The position numbers and the translations under genes are program-made. The notes under the pieces are model-generated. The model made no database searches, was not told where the DNA came from, and saw only the letters and a program-made list of their open reading frames with translations. From Fervidobacterium sp. (GTDB taxonomy: Bacteria; Thermotogota; Thermotogae; Thermotogales; Fervidobacteriaceae): a DNA stretch of 9,736 nucleotides. The first letter of the stretch is position 1; each line of letters starts with the position of its first letter. The stretch is taken from the NCBI GenBank assembly GCA_003526765.1, contig DPXZ01000014.1:1-9736 (forward strand), given 5' to 3'. This document shows positions 5,427 to 9,736 of the stretch, piece after piece.

Positions 5427-5995
5427 GCAATGATTCTCAAAGAACTCAAAAACCCAGTGTGATTTTCAATGTGCCAAACACGATCAGCTGGTTGAGGATA
5501 ATTTCGACAGCGGTAATTGTGCTATTGATGTATCTGAATTGGAACTGGGCAGCTTTTGTCCTTTTCCTAATTGCATCGATCAGTGATTACTTTGATGGTT
5601 ACATTGCGAGAAAAACGGGGGCAGTTACACAGCTTGGGAAAGTCTTAGATCAGATGAGCGATAAGATACTCATCACTTCAGTACTGATTTGCTTTGTGGA
5701 AAGTGGATTCGTACCGGGCTGGTTGGTAGTTATACTGGTTATTCGTGATACACTGGTTAGCATTGTCCGAATCCTTGCTTCAGAATCGGGAGCGATCATA
5801 GCTGCAAACATGTTTGGGAAGATCAAGACAGTCTCGCAAATGGTGCTAACGATAGGATTGTACTTGGAGCTGCTTGATTTTTCAAAAAGTTACATGCACT
5901 TGTTCAACGTAATTTTCATCTACATAGTTGCATTTTCAACCATACTTTCCGGTATCATCTACATGTACCAAAACCGTTCGTATCTCGACAAATAG
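5423..5995 (+). CDS. pgsA: CDP-alcohol phosphatidyltransferase, likely phosphatidylglycerophosphate synthase
   Basis: Integral membrane enzyme that moves a phosphatidyl group from CDP-diacylglycerol to an alcohol, most likely glycerol 3-phosphate, in phospholipid synthesis. The family motif D-G-x2-A-R-x8-G-x3-D-x3-D is complete, with D55, D58, D76 and D80 coordinating the metal. The opening N-V-P-N-T-I-S-W-L-R-I is typical of PgsA. Several hydrophobic helices follow, about five or six in 190 residues, the normal size. The acceptor alcohol cannot be read from sequence alone, and an inositol-type or other acceptor is possible. The TTG start shares bases with the rimO stop (TTGA), with GGAGGG (5408-5413) ahead of it, so the two genes are translationally coupled. 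Confidence 0.88.
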   Translation: MSNDSQRTQKPSVIFNVPNTISWLRIISTAVIVLLMYLNWNWAAFVLFLIASISDYFDGYIARKTGAVTQLGKVLDQMSDKILITSVLICFVESGFVPGWLVVILVIRDTLVSIVRILASESGAIIAANMFGKIKTVSQMVLTIGLYLELLDFSKSYMHLFNVIFIYIVAFSTILSGIIYMYQNRSYLDK

Positions 5996-6047
5996 TTTGG
6001 TAAATGGGTTGTAACGGTTCTTAACAATCATTAGTGGAGGGGTATGC

Positions 6048-6620
6048 GTGCGTACGTTTATTGCTATCGACGTTAACCAAGAAATAAGAGATACATCCGA
6101 GGAAGTTATCTCAAAACTTCAAGAGTTAGGTTTTAAGGCTGCGTGGACTAAGCCGGAGAATGTACATCTGACGCTTTTTTTCATGGGAGAAATGGATGAA
6201 AAGGCTGTTGATTCAATGGTTTACTCACTTAATAAACGTATGAAAGGTTTTCCTTCTTTTAGCACTAAACTAACAGGTTTGGAATATTTTAGGTTCAAAC
6301 ATTCTCCACGTGTGCTATTTTTGAAATTTGAGCCGACAAAATCTTTGCAGAGGATGTACCTTGAGATGAAGGCAGAACTAACGAAAAACAAAGTGAAGTA
6401 TGATGACCAAGGCAATTTTGTACCACATGCGACGCTTGGTCGTGTAAAGGAATATCCCACAGATTGGGAAAGAAAAGCCTCAGAATTAGCTATTCCCAAC
6501 ATATCACTTGTTATCGACGGATTTACCGTGTACAGTTCAACGTTAACACCGCAAGGCCCAATATACAAATGGATTTACAAGTCGAAATTCGAGGGAGGAT
6601 TAGAGAAAAATGCCAGATGA
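6048..6620 (+). CDS. thpR: RNA 2',3'-cyclic phosphodiesterase (2'-5' RNA ligase family)
   Basis: A 190-residue member of the 2H phosphoesterase superfamily, which opens 2',3'-cyclic phosphates on RNA ends to 2'-phosphates; some members also show 2'-5' ligase activity in vitro. Both catalytic H-x-T-x motifs are present: H-L-T-L at residues 40-43 and H-A-T-L at 127-130. The N-terminal M-R-T-F-I-A-I-D strand and the closing [12 protein letters not shown] are family hallmarks. The GTG at 6048 is supported by GGAGGGG (6036-6042). An ATG at 6044 is out of frame. It starts 52 bases after pgsA, and its last 11 bases overlap recA. Its biological substrate in bacteria is not settled; a tRNA-end repair role is often suggested. 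Confidence 0.92.
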   Translation: MRTFIAIDVNQEIRDTSEEVISKLQELGFKAAWTKPENVHLTLFFMGEMDEKAVDSMVYSLNKRMKGFPSFSTKLTGLEYFRFKHSPRVLFLKFEPTKSLQRMYLEMKAELTKNKVKYDDQGNFVPHATLGRVKEYPTDWERKASELAIPNISLVIDGFTVYSSTLTPQGPIYKWIYKSKFEGGLEKNAR

Positions 6621-7677
6621 AATGAAGAAAGATGTACTCAAAAAGGCAATTAGTAAGATCGAAAAGACATACGGAAAAGGCTCCATAATGGTCTTGGGAG
6701 AAGGCAATTTGGTCCAAGGCTTAGATGTTGTTCCAAGCGGCTCTTTGGCGATAGATATAGCTTCAGGTGTTGGCGGATACCCGAGGGGAAGGGTCATTGA
6801 GATATATGGTCCAGAATCAAGTGGTAAGACCACGATAGCACTCCATGCAATAGCCTCTGTGCAAAGACATAACGGCATTGCAGCATTTGTTGATGCCGAA
6901 CATGCACTCGATTTGAATTATGCAAGAAATTTGGGAATAGATCTCTCTGAACTGCTCATATCACAGCCGGATTATGGTGAACAAGCACTCGACATTGTCG
7001 ATGAATTAGTTAGAAGCAATGCAGTTGACCTTATCGTTGTTGACTCCGTTGCCGCACTCGTTCCAAGAGCAGAAATCGAAGGAGCAATGGGCGATTCCCA
7101 AATAGGGCTTCAAGCGCGTCTCATGTCCCAAGCACTGCGCAAACTTGCTGGCAACGTCAACAAGTCTAAGGTTGTCGTCATATTCATCAATCAGACGCGT
7201 ATGAAGATCGGCGTCATGTATGGCAATCCAGAAACAACAACTGGCGGTGTTGCATTAAAATTCTATGCGACGATGAGAATGGAAGTAAGGTCAGCTGGAA
7301 AGATAGTCGAAGGCAATGAACACATAGGTAACGAAGTAACTGTGAAATTTGTGAAGAACAAAGTTGCGCCTCCATTCAGAACGACGACGGTGGACATAAT
7401 ATATGGAAAAGGAATCGTCAGAGAGAATGAGTTATTCAACATAGCTGTAAATGAAGAATTGATAGATAGAAGAGGTAGTTGGTTCACGTACGAGGACCTT
7501 TCTGGAAAAGAACACTCGCTTGGTCAAGGTAAAAATAACGCAGTGAGCTACTTGACAGAACATCCAGAGGTTTCAGATGAGATCGAAAAAAGAATTAGAG
7601 AAAAGTACCTATCGAAAAAAGTAACTGGAGAAACTAGCGAACCTGAAGATGAAAAGAATATATCAGAGAAAGAATAA
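6610..7677 (+). CDS. recA: Recombinase RecA
   Basis: ATP-dependent strand-exchange protein for homologous recombination and the SOS co-protease function. The 355-residue protein has a short N-terminal polymerisation helix, then Walker A G-P-E-S-S-G-K-T at 67-74, and catalytic E97 in D-A-E-H-A-L-D. Walker B L-I-V-V-D-S ends at about 145. The DNA-binding loop regions follow (E-G-A-M-G-D near 157, and [14 protein letters not shown]). The last 20 or so residues are a Glu-rich acidic tail, as in many RecA proteins. GGAGG (6594-6598) precedes the ATG by 11 bases. The gene overlaps thpR upstream and recX downstream. I see no own promoter or LexA-like operator before it, so expression probably depends on the operon. 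Confidence 0.98.
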   Translation: MPDEMKKDVLKKAISKIEKTYGKGSIMVLGEGNLVQGLDVVPSGSLAIDIASGVGGYPRGRVIEIYGPESSGKTTIALHAIASVQRHNGIAAFVDAEHALDLNYARNLGIDLSELLISQPDYGEQALDIVDELVRSNAVDLIVVDSVAALVPRAEIEGAMGDSQIGLQARLMSQALRKLAGNVNKSKVVVIFINQTRMKIGVMYGNPETTTGGVALKFYATMRMEVRSAGKIVEGNEHIGNEVTVKFVKNKVAPPFRTTTVDIIYGKGIVRENELFNIAVNEELIDRRGSWFTYEDLSGKEHSLGQGKNNAVSYLTEHPEVSDEIEKRIREKYLSKKVTGETSEPEDEKNISEKE

Positions 7678-8122
7678 TGATATTGAGAACGACAGTGGTA
7701 CAGATGATAGTACCACCGAAAGCCAAAGGACTAGGCAAAGAGATCCACTGAACGATGCATTGAGGTTCATACGTTATAGAGCAAGGTCTGAGTGGGAAGT
7801 AGAAAATAAGCTCAGACAGAGAGGTTATTCGCAAGAAGTAATCCAGAAAACCATCTCAACGCTGAAAGAAAAGGGATTCATAGACGACGAGAAATTTGCA
7901 TATCTCTACGCATATGATAATCTCACATTGCATTACAAAGGTCCATTCAGAATAAGATACGAATTGAGACAACTACACGTCGATGAATACACCATCGAAG
8001 ATGCAATAAAAAAAGTTGTCTCAGAAGTTGACGTAAGCGAGATAATCAAAAAGATAACTGAAGGCTTAGACGAGCACAAAAAACGCGAAAAGTTGTACAG
8101 ACAAGGATTTGGAGGTGATTGA
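7649..8122 (+). CDS. recX: Regulatory protein RecX
   Basis: RecX binds RecA filaments and modulates, usually inhibits, their growth. The 157-residue protein begins with a polar, probably disordered stretch of about 30 residues. Three-helix RecX repeats follow: [24 protein letters not shown] is the first, with the family's [10 protein letters not shown] turn. The next is [13 protein letters not shown], and a charged C-terminal helix carries the remainder. The ATG at 7649 lies 29 bases inside recA and has no strong Shine-Dalgarno sequence. No other in-frame ATG or GTG precedes the first repeat. This arrangement suggests RecX made by translational coupling in proportion to RecA. Confidence 0.9.
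   Translation: MKRIYQRKNNDIENDSGTDDSTTESQRTRQRDPLNDALRFIRYRARSEWEVENKLRQRGYSQEVIQKTISTLKEKGFIDDEKFAYLYAYDNLTLHYKGPFRIRYELRQLHVDEYTIEDAIKKVVSEVDVSEIIKKITEGLDEHKKREKLYRQGFGGD
8111..8118 (+). promoter_or_regulatory. Strong ribosome binding site for rny
   Basis: GGAGGTGA lies within the last codons of recX, 6 bases before the ATG at 8125. It decides for that start over the TTG at 8119, which would follow immediately. Confidence 0.75.
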
Positions 8123-8124
8123 CA

Positions 8125-9678
8125 ATGGAATTTTTACTATACATAGTGTTCCTCGTTGTTGGCATAGCATTGGGTTTTTACATAGGTACTAAGATAGGTA
8201 CCAAAAGGGCAAAGGAAAGCATAGAAGCGAAACTTAAGGCGGCAAAGGAAGATGCAGAATCAATAATAAAAAATGCGGAAAAAGAAGCGGCAGAGACAAA
8301 GAAAAAGATGATAATCGAAGCCCGCGAAGAAGCTCACCAGATACGCGAAGAGATCGAAAAGGAAAAGAAACGAAGAGAAGAAGAAATAAAACAGATGGAA
8401 GAAAGAGTATTAAAGAGAGACGAGATGTTGAGCAAGAGAGAAGAACTGATCGATAAGCGAGAAAACTATGTTGAAAACTTGAAAATAGAACTTGAAGCAA
8501 GATCCAAAGATATAGAACAGAAAGAAAGAGAAATTCAACAGAGATTCATACAACTTGCAGGTATTACGCACGAACAAGCTAAGGAACTCGTTTTACAAGA
8601 AGCACGTGAGAAGTATGAAAACGAAGTAGCGAAAATCTTTGCGCAGATAAAGTCGCGTTACGAAGATGAATCCGATAAATACGCAAAGAAAGTCATAGCC
8701 GATGCAATCCAAAGATATGCACCAGAGTACGTCAACGAAGTAACTATAAGTACCGTAGCACTTCCAAACGATGACATGAAAGGTCGTCTCATCGGGCGAG
8801 AAGGAAGAAACATCAGGACATTCGAGAAGATAACGGGTGTCGATCTCATAATCGACGATACACCTGAAATGGTCACACTAAGTTCATTCAATCCACTCAG
8901 AAGAGAAATAGCACGTAGAACGATAGAGAAACTCGTCCAAGATGGTAGAATACATCCTGCAAGAATAGAAGAGATGTACGAGAAATCAAAAGTGGAAGTA
9001 GAAAAGGAAATAAAGGAAGCAGGACAAGAAGCCGTTATAACCGTTGGAGTTGGCGGATTGCATCCTGAGATAATCAAATTGCTTGGAAGGCTGAGATTCA
9101 GAACGAGCTACGGCCAGAATGTGCTTTCACACTCGATAGAGGTTGCCCAAATAGCTGGTCTACTTGCCTCAGAACTGGGACTAAACGTAGACAAGGCAAA
9201 GCGTGGCGGGCTACTCCACGACATAGGTAAGGCGATAGACCACGAAGTTGAAGGCTCACATACAATCATAGGTGCGGAAGTAATCAAACGCTACGGTGAG
9301 TCAGATGAAATCATAAACATGATAATGGCACACCACGGTGAAGAAGAGCCAATCACAGCCGAAGCGGCCATAGTAGCTGCAGCAGATGCGATTTCCGCTG
9401 CAAGACCTGGTGCAAGGCGAGAAGATGTTGAAAACTACATCAAGAGACTCATGAAACTCGAAGAAATCGCAAGAAGCTATAAATACGTTGAAAATGCATA
9501 TGCCATACAAGCAGGTAGAGAAATAAGAGTCATCGTCCAACCAGATAAGACAGACGATGCGACGATAGAAAAGATGGCACACGACATATCGGTCAGGATC
9601 GAAAATGAATTGCAGTACCCAGGAGTGCTCAAGGTCGTAGTTATAAGAGAAAAAAGATCCGTTTCATACGCAAAGTGA
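8125..9678 (+). CDS. rny: Ribonuclease Y
   Basis: Membrane-anchored endoribonuclease that starts mRNA decay in many bacteria lacking RNase E. The 517-residue protein has one N-terminal membrane helix (residues 3-21). A long, highly charged coiled coil follows (about 25-170). Then comes a KH RNA-binding domain with [10 protein letters not shown] at 220-229 and an HD-type metal-dependent nuclease domain with catalytic H365-D366 in L-L-H-D-I-G-K-A. Length and order match the family. A TTG at 8119 is in frame, but the ATG at 8125 has GGAGGTGA (8111-8118) 6 bases ahead and gives the usual N-terminus. It begins 2 bases after the recX stop. Confidence 0.96.
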   Translation: MEFLLYIVFLVVGIALGFYIGTKIGTKRAKESIEAKLKAAKEDAESIIKNAEKEAAETKKKMIIEAREEAHQIREEIEKEKKRREEEIKQMEERVLKRDEMLSKREELIDKRENYVENLKIELEARSKDIEQKEREIQQRFIQLAGITHEQAKELVLQEAREKYENEVAKIFAQIKSRYEDESDKYAKKVIADAIQRYAPEYVNEVTISTVALPNDDMKGRLIGREGRNIRTFEKITGVDLIIDDTPEMVTLSSFNPLRREIARRTIEKLVQDGRIHPARIEEMYEKSKVEVEKEIKEAGQEAVITVGVGGLHPEIIKLLGRLRFRTSYGQNVLSHSIEVAQIAGLLASELGLNVDKAKRGGLLHDIGKAIDHEVEGSHTIIGAEVIKRYGESDEIINMIMAHHGEEEPITAEAAIVAAADAISAARPGARREDVENYIKRLMKLEEIARSYKYVENAYAIQAGREIRVIVQPDKTDDATIEKMAHDISVRIENELQYPGVLKVVVIREKRSVSYAK

Positions 9679-9729
9679 TAAAAGTAATAAAAGAGCAATA
9701 AGATAAGAATTTGAAAAAGTTCCTAATCT

Positions 9730-9735
9730 CGGAGG
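9730..9735 (+). promoter_or_regulatory. Ribosome binding site of a gene beyond the window
   Basis: CGGAGG ends the window. No hairpin with a T-run lies between the rny stop and this site (9679-9729), so the operon probably continues into another gene. Confidence 0.5.
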
Positions 9736-9736
9736 C

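Noticed and set aside
8234..8500. Leucine/serine-rich minus-strand frame opposite rny
   Set aside because: It is the antisense image of the Lys/Glu-rich coiled coil, with no independent start signals.

Overview
The window looks like a piece of chromosome from a thermophilic member of the Thermotogae, perhaps Fervidobacterium or a relative. This rests on the protein flavour (Lys/Glu/Ile-rich), the gene order rimO-pgsA-thpR-recA-recX-rny that I associate with this phylum, and a DnaA-box type that resembles the 12-base box of Thermotoga maritima. The genus is a guess; the phylum is fairly secure. All genes are on the + strand.

Left block (about 100-2442): an acylphosphatase, adenylosuccinate synthetase (purA) and a ubiquitin-like/Mut7-C predicted nuclease, closely packed.

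Middle block (2442-3212), about 770 bases without a convincing gene: the most interesting part. It holds 14 copies of the 9-mer AACTTACCA (8 forward, 6 reverse) between 2443 and 2933. They match T. maritima DnaA boxes (AAACCTACCACC as I recall it) apart from one systematic C-to-T change. Two outward box pairs flank a very AT-rich stretch at 2474-2504. Next to it are seven in-phase trinucleotides (TAG x5, TAA, TAG), a short G run and a DnaA box. This is the layout of a bacterial basal origin unwinding element (DnaA-trio). I read the block as the chromosomal replication origin, oriC, lying away from dnaA. Its right edge carries a 10-base tandem repeat, an extended -10 promoter and a leader hairpin that serve the next operon.

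Right block (3213-9678 and beyond): a compact, probably single operon. It encodes a small membrane-anchored protein, a DUF4416 protein, RimO (ribosomal protein S12 methylthiotransferase), a CDP-alcohol phosphatidyltransferase (PgsA type), ThpR (RNA 2',3'-cyclic phosphodiesterase), RecA, RecX and RNase Y. Most junctions overlap or are only a few bases apart. A Shine-Dalgarno sequence at the very end announces a further gene. The operon joins translation (RimO), membrane lipid synthesis (PgsA), RNA processing and decay (ThpR, RNase Y) and recombination (RecA with its modulator RecX). It is read away from the origin, while the left block is read toward it.
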